A DNA stretch of 64,000 nt, taken from contig CP136062.1 in NCBI GenBank assembly GCA_032622095.1, positions 156,050,875 through 156,114,874 on the forward strand, read 5' to 3'. This document shows, one piece after another, positions 11,640 to 22,000 of the stretch (its first letter is position 1; every line of letters begins with the position of its first letter). Made by a program: the position numbers and the translations under genes. Under the pieces are notes generated by a model, which was not told where the DNA came from, searched no databases, and worked only from the letters and a program-made list of their open reading frames with translations. The DNA comes from Siphonodentalium dalli (lineage: Eukaryota; Mollusca; Scaphopoda; Gadilida; Siphonodentaliidae).

Positions 11640-13200
11640 TGAATGATTGATAATATATTTATAATCTGTTGAATATGGGGTCAATTCATCAAGTTGATAA
11701 TTGGGTAGTTGACTCAGTAGTTGATCCCTCGCCCAACAGCCAGCCTCCCTCCACATAGCATACATGGTATCCACTTGCCTCCATGTTAACATGTTCTCTC
11801 GAAGCATAGCATCGAACATTAAAAACTCAAAGATCAAACCCTGTTTCCGAGAGTCAAAGATTTGACAGATTTTGGAGATTTTTGTTTTTGAACAATATGA
11901 TCAACTTGCATAGATTGTTTCGGTTGATCTGTCTCGACAGAGGAGACGGTATCCATTACTTGCGCTACTGGTTCTGGAACAGGAATAGTATCACTATTCC
12001 TGCACGTGCGTTGCTAGTGATACACTGACGAGTTTAGTTTGACTCTGTGTTTGAGTGCTGTCGTCAGCACACGTTTTGTAGACCCTATTGTTGAGTACGT
12101 AACCTGTGGCCGAGGACAAACTATTTTCTTAGCATCTATATATGACAGATTCGTCTCAGCATTATATCATTGAATCTTGAATTCATACTCCAAATTGGGA
12201 CATGGACGATCCATTGAAGCATGTTAACCTTGAGAGTTTGAACATTTCTTAATACTCGTTCAATCCTTATGACCAGGAATGGAAAAGGGTGCGCACCTGG
12301 TTTCTTCACTTTTACAATGTTCATGGTCATAGCCTTGACAGTTAAAACATTGAACTGGGTTTGGAACATATTTGCTTATATCCGTCTTCATATACCGAAC
12401 CTTCAATGTCGGTGGATGGTCGCAACGACTGAAGGTCAGAAGATAAATATTCAACGGAACGATTTGACCATCAGCTGTCTTAGTAAATCTACGGACTTCT
12501 GGAACTCCCTGTGGTGTTCTCAGCCAATATCTCTGATTCAAAGGAATCAGCTATATCGCGAATTCTCAACACAGCTCTACTGCTGTTCAATGACTTGAGA
12601 GGTGTGATCAATATTGGTGTTTGTGCAATAGATGTTAATTGCATAAGAGCGTTTGCTTGAATTTTTCTTGAACATTCGATCAGAAGAGATCCATTTAGTG
12701 GCCAGTCCTGATCGGTATGACAAATTTTAATTGTTCGGCTATGCTTTGTAGCGTTTTATCAATCACATACTTCACACATCAGCCTCTCGGTACCTCGCCA
12801 TAATGAGACAGGCGTTTACAGTATAGTATTGAAACATTTAAGTCACGAAGACGAAATTTATGGCACAACACACACGAAAAGCAACACACAACTAGACACC
12901 AGAAACAAAATACAGCAGACGGCAGAAATGTAATCTGAAAAACTGTGAGCGACGTGACTGATTGATTGGACAGGGTCAACTCAACCACCCGTCTTGAAGA
13001 GATGTAGGACCAAAGAGGACCATGAGCTAAGCCGTTACCACAGGTCGATGTCTCACTTGACACGGTTGCCCTAGTATCCCCAGAACTCCTGCTCCACATA
13101 TCAAGGGATGCACCCCTCAGCAAAAGTGGGCCATTTTAGGGGATTCTAACCCCTGGCAGTGGGGCAGTAAACCTATTCTACCCGGGCCCACACGGGGAAA
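11640..13200 (-). pseudogene. LINE ORF1 (gag-like, zinc knuckle) remnant with 5' leader, minus strand
   Basis: Read on the minus strand, 13200-12780 looks like an element leader ('gtgtgggcccgggtagaata', then 'gcccactttt'). From about 12720 it encodes a jockey/CR1-style ORF1: 'DWPLNGSLLIECSRKIQANA', 'LRIRDIADSFESEILA', and after a frameshift 'GVPEVRRFTKTADGQIVPLN'. It then reads 'YVPNPVQCFNCQGYDHEHC', a CCHC knuckle with shortened His-Cys spacing. The second knuckle has decayed ('RCAPFSIPGHKD'). The frame is picked up again to about 11840 as a tail with stops. Such ORF1 proteins bind the element RNA. No ORF2 follows, so the copy is dead. The part below about 11840 is assigned only by position. 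Confidence 0.7.
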
Positions 13201-14290
13201 GATTTCTTTATTACGATCAATTGGCAGCAAGCATTAGAAAAACAGTGGTATATATGGAGACAAGTAAGTGTTGATCGAGTTCGCATGGTGAATATCCATG
13301 CCCTCCCAATGGCGATTCCTCAATAAATCACCCGAATAGGTTAAAGTGAAATGGGTTTTGTATCAGATGCTGACATGCGTCTACGATTAGGTTAACGTGT
13401 CGGATTTCGATAGCTGTTCAACTTAATTATAACAAGGCAAGTTTGAAAGTCACATGTGAAATTAAAGACACGTCATGGATAGGTGTCTGAAATATCAGAG
13501 CTCATGGAAATATGTATGATATGTCACTGATATGGACAGTAATGTCACCCCAAGAACCTCGGATGTCATTCCGTTCTCGATCAGGCGATACATATCCGCG
13601 TTGCTCTCAAGCACCGGCGATAACTGCATACTGTACTTGCATATTTGCCCAAACACGTCTCGTGTTGCCATCGCTTCCATCGATCACACATACGCGACTA
13701 TAGATATAAAGATCCTTATTTGACATTGCTATGTGGATTATGCATGGCGGCATGTTAATCGGCGTCATTACTGTGGCATCACTGTAAACAATAATTATTC
13801 CTCCAATACCCATCTTATAACCAAGAGTACACAAGAAATTGACAAAGCATAGTGAATTGTTTGATGATAACATAAGAGAGGATCGCATATCACGTCTAAG
13901 GTTTCGAGTCCTCTCTTAAGTGTTCAGTCTTTTGGAACCAAGAGCGTATTGGTGAGAAGATTTAATTGCACGATATTTGAAAGTAGAAATAATTCATCAA
14001 ATTGCTCTCTTAAGTTTCACAATTAGTGTTTTCCTTTAAATTATATATATATAATGTTCGAACTTGTGTCCCTGGTATGCAGTCAGCAACAAAACATGCT
14101 AAACAGATGGGTGAGGTACATGTGGTATTGGAATCCGTGTATGATTTACAGCTGAAATGCGGGCATATAACTATATGTCAGTACATGTATATTAATAACC
14201 TCTATATATTTTCGGCTTAGACAACGCGTTCGTATTATGTATGTTAGCTGCAATGCAGAATATTAACTTATCAGTACAAGGTTCCACCCC
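13201..14290. other. Unassigned stretch; two overlapping minus-strand frames of unknown meaning
   Basis: Minus-strand frames at 13495-13680 (61 codons) and 13607-13888 (93 codons) overlap in different frames. One contains 'CVIDGSDGNTRRVWANMQV', which I cannot match to a family. No splice context or promoter ties them to a gene. They could be a decayed exon or chance. Confidence 0.3.
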
Positions 14291-14299
14291 GTTTGTCAC

Positions 14300-15137
14300 A
14301 ACAAAGTACCAAATTGTGTACACATGTGGATTGTCTTGTGACGGTCTTGTATATAATCCACACCAAACTGCTCAGTGCGATAAACAGGGGACAAAGTATC
14401 TCTGTGCACATGTTTGCTGATGAAAATTAGCTGTACATTTCTGGTGACAACCCCTATTGCTTTACAGCTATAATGGAACAGTGCAATTATTTTGTGAAAT
14501 CGTGGATGGTGGCCAATAAACTGAAACTAATTAGTGACAAAACTGAAGAAATGTGAGTGTCTAATCTGGCATACGTAAAGAAAGTTAGCATATATGTTAT
14601 GACTTTTGATGACACTCAAGTTCACACTCCTACAAGCCACATATGCAAGGCAATATACACTGAACTTCGGCGACATTGGAAAATGAGAAAATACATTCAA
14701 AACGACTCAATTTTTAAAAAACGTTAGTCATCTCTAAGTATCAGTCGACCTGACTACTACAATTCTATTTTAATTGGTGTACTATATAATCAGGTATCTC
14801 AGCGTCTGCAGAAAACTGTTGCAAGGATAGTTCTCTGTCGTAGAAGATCTGACGACAGATGCAATCTGCAAGAATTACATTGGCTACCTGTAGCAGACAT
14901 AATTCTGTATATACGACGGGGAACTATCCTAGCATATATTCAATGGTATGAAACACGCGATCCGTGGAATATATCACTTAATTCTTACACTGCCCTTCAA
15001 GTTTGTGGACATTAAATGTTAGCCATCCTTGCGTACTTGCCTTGATGGCTTATTGAAATGCTACTCTAGTGAGTAGTTTAAGAATACCAATGCTGATAAA
15101 TAACTTTAGGAATAGCCATTAAATAAATAAATAAATA
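14300..15137 (+). pseudogene. L2/CR1-like LINE reverse-transcriptase remnant with TAAA-type tail
   Basis: One plus-strand frame can be followed from about 14341 to 15015 through three stops (14428, 14551 and 14725). It reads 'LYIIHTKLLSAINRGQSI' and then 'HMFADEN', a damaged FADD catalytic box. Next come 'LYISGDNP', 'SWMVANKLKLISDKTEEM', 'HICKAIYTELRRHWKMRKYI', 'SRPDYYNSILIGV' and 'CNLQELHWLPVADI'. These follow the usual block order of L2/CR1-clade LINEs (the SRLDYCNSLL and LKELHWLPV blocks). After the frame comes a 3' region and then 'attaaataaataaataaata' near 15117, like the short tandem tail of such elements. The fingers domain and endonuclease are missing. Confidence 0.82.
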
Positions 15138-15139
15138 TT

Positions 15140-15890
15140 ACACAAACATTTCTTGTAAAAAGTTGGCAAGTCTGATTTTAAAAGGTGATCCCACATTTCA
15201 TCAAAACCAAGAGACAGTGAAAATTATAATGCATTCTGGAGGACTATTGCCTACATGTCTCTGAATGGTGTAGAAACCTACCAAATTATAAAAAAATACG
15301 TCTCTTGTGAGAGAGTTTCGACAGCCTGTGCACCATGCACGCCCGCATCGCCGAAGTGAATTAAGTCACATTAACGTAATAGATAATTATACAAATTATC
15401 GCGGTATATTTGCTTAAACATATGGTATATAATACCAATCTCATAATGGAAAGTATCATTTGTTACGTCTTGATTATCTAACCGAGGAACGGCAAGAGTT
15501 GATGCTTGAAATTAACACATGCTTCCAATAATAATTCATACTGGAATCGCAAAGGGAAATTACTGTTTAAAGTTAAATAGCCCTAAATAAAACAAGCAAA
15601 TAAGATACAACTCGACATTCCGATTTGTTAGCACCAAATTGGGCACCACTATTTAGCAAATTCCCGCCACATTTATAGTTATATCCTTGATATAAGTACT
15701 TTAATGGTGTGGTTTATAGATACATGAGTGACGTATAGACGCCGTTGGTGTCAGGGCGGGAGGGGGGGGGGGGCACATAATGAAAACAACTATATTGTAG
15801 AATTCCACTAAACTTGTATGATATATTTATAATGAATAATGTATTCAAACGTTTCAGGCGCGGGTCCAGTGGAATACATTATTTTTCTTT
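15140..15890. other. Unassigned stretch with a G-run
   Basis: No gene or clear repeat is supported. A run of about 14 bases dominated by G at 15760-15775 is the only compositional oddity. Confidence 0.3.
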
Positions 15891-15990
15891 CTTTCGCTTT
15901 CCTTCAAGTTTATGGACATTCAATGTGAGTCATCCGAACTTGCCTTGAGGGCTGATTGAAATGCTACGCGGATGAGTCTTTATTCGTCTC
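15890..15990 (+). repeat. Second copy of the L2/CR1-like LINE 3' end
   Basis: The stretch 'ccttcaagtttatggacatt' to 'gattgaaatgctac' (about 15900-15975) parallels 14994-15066, the 3' end of the LINE remnant just upstream ('cccttcaagtttgtggacat' to 'tattgaaatgctac'). Both have 'ccttga.ggct' between. It is a 3' fragment of the same element family. Confidence 0.5.
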
Positions 15991-17040
15991 CATGGTATAC
16001 TATGAACTTCTGTCGTACATCTCCATCAACCTTGTATAACATGTTCTCAACGCCATGCTATAGGGAGTCTAATGGTTTAGTTTAAACATACATCAGTCGA
16101 TGTCATGGTTGGGGATCAAGGAAGGAACATGATACAAACTTCTTTGTCATCGATTGCCACCAGACGAATACATAGTGGAATTTAGATTGTACATGGCATT
16201 TAGGGTATGATTTAAAGTTGGCAAAGTGCACCGTCGAAGTGAATGATGGACCCGAAGCTCTTTATAATGTGTTTTCACTGGGGCCCGAACCATTCAATTG
16301 TATAAAGGTTACACCCTCACTATTTCAGAACCCAATAAGTCCAATATGAACATATGTGGATATTTAAGTCAGACATGAACCTATTTGTACGAGAGTGTGC
16401 TGGAAATGTATATGTATGCGTCTATATGATATACTGCACTACATGGTGTACTTTAAAGTCACATGGCGGTATGCGCTCCGAAATACACCTAATAATATTC
16501 GCTGTAGATTTTTCCCGGTATCGAAATAGGTCGAGATATACTTCCATTTTACGGCAGTATAGTCCCAGACAGACGCATTGAACTCATACAAAATATAACT
16601 TTGAAGACGGTGTGTGGGTGCTAAACAAACAACAGCTATGTCACGGCATGGCACATTAAAGATAATTCTGTGTTACGCTATTCCTGATATTGTAGAAATA
16701 AAGAGCGAAAAATTTAAAACAGCTGGAAGATGTCTGTGACCATGGCAATTATTTATCAGAGCATATATATGATGCCGGAATATAAATAGTTCGTGTATCT
16801 GTCAACCTATATTATACCTCCTACTAAATTAGGCAGACAAATATTTGGAAGCTCGAATGAGCCATGTCCGTTTAACATACTAAGCACATGGTGCGTTCTA
16901 AATCAGGAATCGAAGTCGGATAAACCATATTGTAATACGACCTTGCCAAAACCTACACACAAGGCTCGTCCTGATTGGTCAGTATCCTGTATTCCCATGC
17001 AGACGCGGACCGTCCTTTTGTAGTACAATTCTAGATATTT
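15991..17040. other. Unassigned AT-rich stretch
   Basis: No gene, RNA gene or repeat could be supported on either strand. Frames of about 70 codons at 16354-16654 overlap on opposite strands and look like chance. Confidence 0.3.
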
Positions 17041-17044
17041 TGAA

Positions 17045-17069
17045 TTGTACCACAAACAATGTGGTACAA
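17045..17069. repeat. Perfect 10-bp stem hairpin
   Basis: 'ttgtaccaca' (17045-17054) and 'tgtggtacaa' (17060-17069) are exact reverse complements around a 5-base loop. No run of T or gene end gives it a function. Confidence 0.6.
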
Positions 17070-17414
17070 TCAGTGAAATGCTGCCAACGCCTCGAAATTT
17101 CAGAAGTCAAACCATACGGCCATTGGCTAATGTCATGCTAAAGACTGAAGAAAGAGACATATAATGACTAACTACTGTATTATACTGAATTTTATTTAAG
17201 TTAGAACAAAAATAAGTCTTAAATGAATTGTTTGCCACAAAAACAATGGAAAGGGGTCGTCGTTCAATAGTGACGCTATGTTTCACTATCAGGTCTAAGA
17301 GAAGAATTGTTTGGTGGAAAATCTTACCACGCAGAGCTAGAAACTGGGCTATTATATAACAGTTTGAACATATGTCACTACAATTTCGACCAAAACATAC
17401 AGTCGAATTACAAA

Positions 17415-17540
17415 ATAAATAAATACACTGCGCATCGACGTGTATAGTAGAATTTGACCACATAAACTGATTGTACTACCCCGCTTCGCGTCGTCCTACA
17501 ATCAGATTCTTTGTGGCCGATGCGCAGTGTATTTATGTCT
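17415..17540. repeat. Inverted repeat, 19-bp perfect outer arms plus inner arms
   Basis: The outer arms 'ataaatacactgcgcatcg' (17419-17437) and 'cgatgcgcagtgtatttat' (17518-17536) are perfect. Inner arms pair 'cataaactgattgta' near 17461 with 'tacaatcagattct' near 17497. The central GC-rich loop is 'ctaccccgcttcgcgtcgtc'. It is probably a small foldback or MITE-like element. Confidence 0.7.
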
Positions 17541-18640
17541 TAAATAGATAAGAGCAACATTTCTATAAAGTGTCGCACAATTAACTAAACTTATATAGTC
17601 ATCTCCGTGATATGATGTATTCGTTTTAAAGTATAGTTTTCATACTCATAAGAGTCGCCGATAGATAAAGGAATCGCTATATGGCTAGTTAGGTGTTTCA
17701 AAGTGGGCAGATAGGCGCCGTTGGGTATGAGGAGCAAGAAAACAACAGCATTTATTATAGGCATCAACATGATACTAATCGTGCGGCTTGAAGATAAAGA
17801 TGTTCTGAATTGGGGTGGAGTTGATGCATTAAATTGATAAAGACGGAGTTACCGATATCAAAATGTTTGGTTAGTTTTTAAAGATCTACAGTCCGATTTA
17901 ACACCAGATGACCGAATTATCTGAGATAATGACCAGTTTACCGGGACAATGAAAAAGGAAAACTGAATTCAATTATCATCTGTTCTATGGCACGAGCGTC
18001 GCGACAATTGACAAAGGCCTACACCAGGTTTACGCGTATACAATATCATAATTGGAAATACTGTGTACTATATTCCATGTTTGGGCAACGGAATCATAGC
18101 TTCTCTTTATCAGAGACACTCTTTAACAGAGATCGCTGGAATATTGCTCAGTCGACAGAAATTGAAGTCGACATCTGACCATCGAAACCTCCCGCTAATG
18201 GACCCAATCATCTTTATTTTGTGAATCAACGTTATTACTCAGTTGTGATACAATCTGTAAGATTACTGTGGTAATAATCTTCTATAACCGATGTCTATTA
18301 CACGTCCATTTTGTGTTTACTTCTTGACACGGGTCGAATTAATGGTGTTAAACTAACGACAACAATGTGAGTCAGGGTATATGATCCATGTATAAGATTG
18401 ACGTTGTATTATGCCAATTTGTGGAAAACATTAACTACCTTGACCAAATATATTCCTATCAAATGTCCCCATAAAATGTTCACGTCACTTTAACCTGGAC
18501 AACGCCGGGTCACCATGCTAGTACTATATATAGCATGTAATAAAATGCGTAGGAGCTGGGAGGAACACACTACTCACGTGACTATTTCTGGTAAGCAACG
18601 TTAAAACTTAGAATGTGATTATTTATTATAATTAGATGAG
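17541..18640. other. Upstream flank of the RGK gene, no feature recognised
   Basis: Nothing beyond short random frames is seen. The AT-rich DNA runs into the core promoter described next. Confidence 0.35.
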
Positions 18641-18651
18641 GATTCAGCGTC

Positions 18652-18690
18652 CTATATAAAGAGTCGTAGATAGGGACACCACTCATAACG
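18652..18690 (+). promoter_or_regulatory. Candidate TATA-box core promoter of the RGK gene
   Basis: 'ctatataaag' at 18652-18661 is a good TATA box. About 30 bp downstream, 'ctcata' at 18682-18687 offers an initiator-like start. That would give a 5' leader of roughly 80 nt before the ATG at 18766. No upstream ATG lies in the leader before 18766. The call rests on sequence and spacing only. Confidence 0.5.
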
Positions 18691-18765
18691 CATTTGAAAC
18701 TCATCAGTTAATAAACCATCGCTGTACATTTATATCGCACCTTCGATATCCTGTAATTTGTCAAA

Positions 18766-19090
18766 ATGTCTCGTCAAAATTATAAAATTAATGCTGAGGA
18801 TCGTGACATGTACTCCTGTCGTTCTTTCAGCTTCACATCAAAAGGACTGATCAACAAGGGGGATTCGATGCAATCTATGAGTGACGTAAGCCTAACATCA
18901 AGTAGTGGCGAATCGAGCGAGAGTTCTTCCCGTACTTCTAGCTGTTCTGACTTCTTTTACGCAGACGAATCGGTGCTAGACAAAGAATGCTGCCGTGTAG
19001 CTGTCGTAGGTTCACATGGCGTTGGGAAGACGGCCTTGATACGACAATTTATGACGTCAGAATACGTTGGTGATGTCGACGATGTGGAAG
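18766..19090 (+). CDS. RGK gene exon 1 (Ser-rich N-terminus and P-loop)
   Basis: This exon encodes residues 1-108 plus the first base of codon 109. The ATG at 18766 is the first in the leader and opens the only long frame. The P-loop GSHGVGKT is followed by 'ALIRQFMTSEYVGDVDDVE'. The donor is 'aag|gttggt' at 19090/19091. An alternative GT at 19095 would put exon 2 out of frame and hit a stop at once. Confidence 0.88.
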
Positions 19091-22000
19091 GTTGGTACCG
19101 TTAATTTATTTGATTGTTTAAAGATTCGAATGGGCACCTAATTAGTACCTAAGGTAATTTCCAGATAATATCAATATCAAATATAACCAGAACGCGCCAC
19201 TGGCTTTTTGTCTCTGGAAGTTACATAATTATAATACATAAGACATGACTTTGTTCAGCAAATTGAACGGCACCGATCTCCAGTACCGGGGCTGTATACA
19301 AATCATATATTCCTTTCTTCAAATCGTCCATTGATGAACTCGCGACTACAAAACCAGGTAAACTGTTCATGTTAGAAATTACACGTGAAAAACATATTTA
19401 CGGATATCCTTTTTTAAGTATGTCCCTTGTAATTTGAGTTCATGTCCTCTGTTCCGTTTGTAATCAGCGAATACAAAATAATAACACCGGTCCGTGTTAT
19501 ACAAACCGTTCTGATATATAGAAACCTCGATAAAATCGCCCCTAAATCGTCTATTATTCATATATTTGAGTTTTACAATGCGTAAACCAGGCATAAGAAT
19601 AAACGCGATGTGTTGCATCCCAAAGGGATAATTACACTCACTTCATTTGCTGTAGTATTTTCCCCATCGATATCCAAATATTAAATGCTTTTAAATAGGG
19701 TAATTATATTGGTATGGGAATGGACGTTGCATATTAAATTTCGCCATGACAACGCAAGACGTCGCGGCAACGTCACTACAAAGTTCCCAATATTTAACAA
19801 TAGTTCACATTTAATCTATGTGTGTATATAAGTGTATTACGGGTTGATAGTTTTCACTAAAATAACTATAATTATTAATCGACGTATCATAACAAAATGA
19901 CAGATTTAATGGCATTTATCGTGTCCGACCAAAAACTGTTCGCAATATACAGATATGGTAAATGGACCAATATCATAGCAATTAGCCAGGCTGCTTAACA
20001 AGAGGTAAACAAATGTACGACAGATTATAAGACATCGCTATCGCGACGAGCACTGACCGAAATCGTTATTGTATGCTGTAACCCTTGCTACACTAAAGCA
20101 TCATTGAATAGGTGTGATCCCAAATGAAATGTTCAGACAATAAGCTCAACAAACGACCATTGTCTCTGTTGAACTTATTATCTGGACGGTTCCCTCAACA
20201 AATAGGGCTCCTTCTGCTATATTATGTATCTGTCGTCTGTTTTTATCACATAACATGCCTCCAAACAAATAATATACTATTCCAACATACCGTCGTGCGT
20301 GCAAGTGAGTTAATTTTGGTCCTAAATATTCACATAGGTTCATATTGAACTAATTTGATTATGACATAATCCCATAGAGAGCTTATACGGTTATTATATG
20401 TCGAGTCGATGAAAAAGTGACAAAAGAATTCCAATATGGGCTTATTTATTATTGAAAGAGTCCCATAATGGACTGTTTTAAAACCCGCTTCTATGTCCAC
20501 ATAGAGCATATATTGAGCCTATTTCGCACACAAAAACAAGCCCGTTATAAGCTTATTTTCACGAGAACAGGCTGACTATTCATATGTACACTTTTCAACT
20601 GACTATGAAAATCCATTTAGTATAGCAAGAGTTAATGCCCCTCACCCAAAGTTAACTTAGTTAAGTATAACATATTGGAAACGTTTACAACATAGCTGTG
20701 ACATTGACAGATAATTTTCCCGAGAATACGAAGCCGGTATATTATTACGTCATCAATTATCAACCAACATGTATCATACCTCCTTCCAAATTATGTTGAC
20801 AGAATTTGGAATCTCGAATGAGTCATTTGAGGACTTAAAATATTTGTCAAATTTTACTCTTCAGGTACCAAATCGCTTCTATAATAATAAATAATTTCAG
20901 AAATCAAATAAATCATTACATACATTATTGTTTTGGCCATATGAGAGGAAGCTTCATTAAGTTTGTGTCACAATTGCAATGAAGAATAAACCAGCCACAT
21001 TTAGGCCAATACATTATTGCGGATCACCGCCTAACGATATATTAAGACATGTCTCCTCAGACCTTAAAATATATCTAGTAGTAATTTTAATTTCCTAGGC
21101 AAATATTTTGACAAGAACATTACAATAAAATTGAAAATGTCGACAAAAAAGCTTGGAAACACGGAAGATTTCTAACACAGTGTTTTTGGCAAAAAAAAAG
21201 CTTGGCGTCACAAATTATTAACACCGATATGGACAATAACAGTGTCGGTAAGATGATGTCATGTTTTATATTGCTTGCTACTATTTCCAGTTCCGCCTTT
21301 TCTAGCTATGCTCCTGCTGTAACAGTGCTGTTCACAATTGGTATTCTGAAATTCGATTTGTTGTTTGCATTGATTCATTCGCTATATTCCAGAAGATGAT
21401 GACGATAACATCAAACAGGTGTCTGTCATGTTAAATGGAGAACAAGTCTGGCAATGCTTTAACGAGGAACTAACAAACCAGGTATGATCTAATCCATACC
21501 ACGGACATTTTGCTCCTATTCACTGTCTAAAATATATTTCATGCTAGAAATTAAATATAATGACGGCCGGTACGACTATATATATCTCGAGTTTTAAATT
21601 AAAGATGTATTCATGTTTCCAAACCACCCGTAACTGGATGGGGCGACAAATGTGTTTACTTAAAGTACACATTTCAAAGATAACATATAGCATATAATTT
21701 GTTTATCAGTCGATGTATTCGCCTACAATTACAATACTTAAGTTAAGAAATACGTTATGATTACATATAGAATAAAGCTGAGTGTAAAATTTTCAAGAGT
21801 AGAATTGTGGTTTTAACCACGAGTCTTTTGGCGAGTTTTTAAAACCACAATTCCACTCATGGTGACAATGTGGTACTGACGGTGCTATATTCGAGGGGCA
21901 CACTTACTCAATTTAAGATATTACGGAAGTAGTGGCACGGGTTACTGTTTATTTAGCAAGTGTCTAAACTCGAGGGAAATGTGCGGCCCAAGCAGCCCAA

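Larger units (their letters stand above)
19091..21392 (+). other. RGK intron 1 (2,302 bp)
   Basis: The intron is bounded by 'gttggt' and 'tattccag'. It contains a minus-strand LINE fragment (19286-19618), a small inverted repeat at about 20133-20184 ('cagacaataagctcaaca' against 'tgttgaacttattatctg') and a copy of the 'aatatgggctta' dispersed repeat at 20400-20580. The rest is AT-rich without recognised content. Confidence 0.75.

Noticed and set aside
13495-13888. Two overlapping minus-strand frames near 13.5-13.9 kb
   Set aside because: They are in different frames, unmatched to any family I know, and without promoter, splice or repeat context.
17107-17463. 118-codon minus-strand frame
   Set aside because: It starts inside an inverted repeat, is Cys-rich by chance composition and matches nothing known.
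18766-19104. Exon 1 read through as a 112-aa single-exon protein
   Set aside because: It would end in the P-loop's first helix; the downstream exons continue the RGK fold in matching phase.
21202-21399. 65-codon plus-strand frame overlapping the start of exon 2
   Set aside because: It is in another frame from exon 2 and its hydrophobic peptide has no recognisable family; it lies in intron 1.
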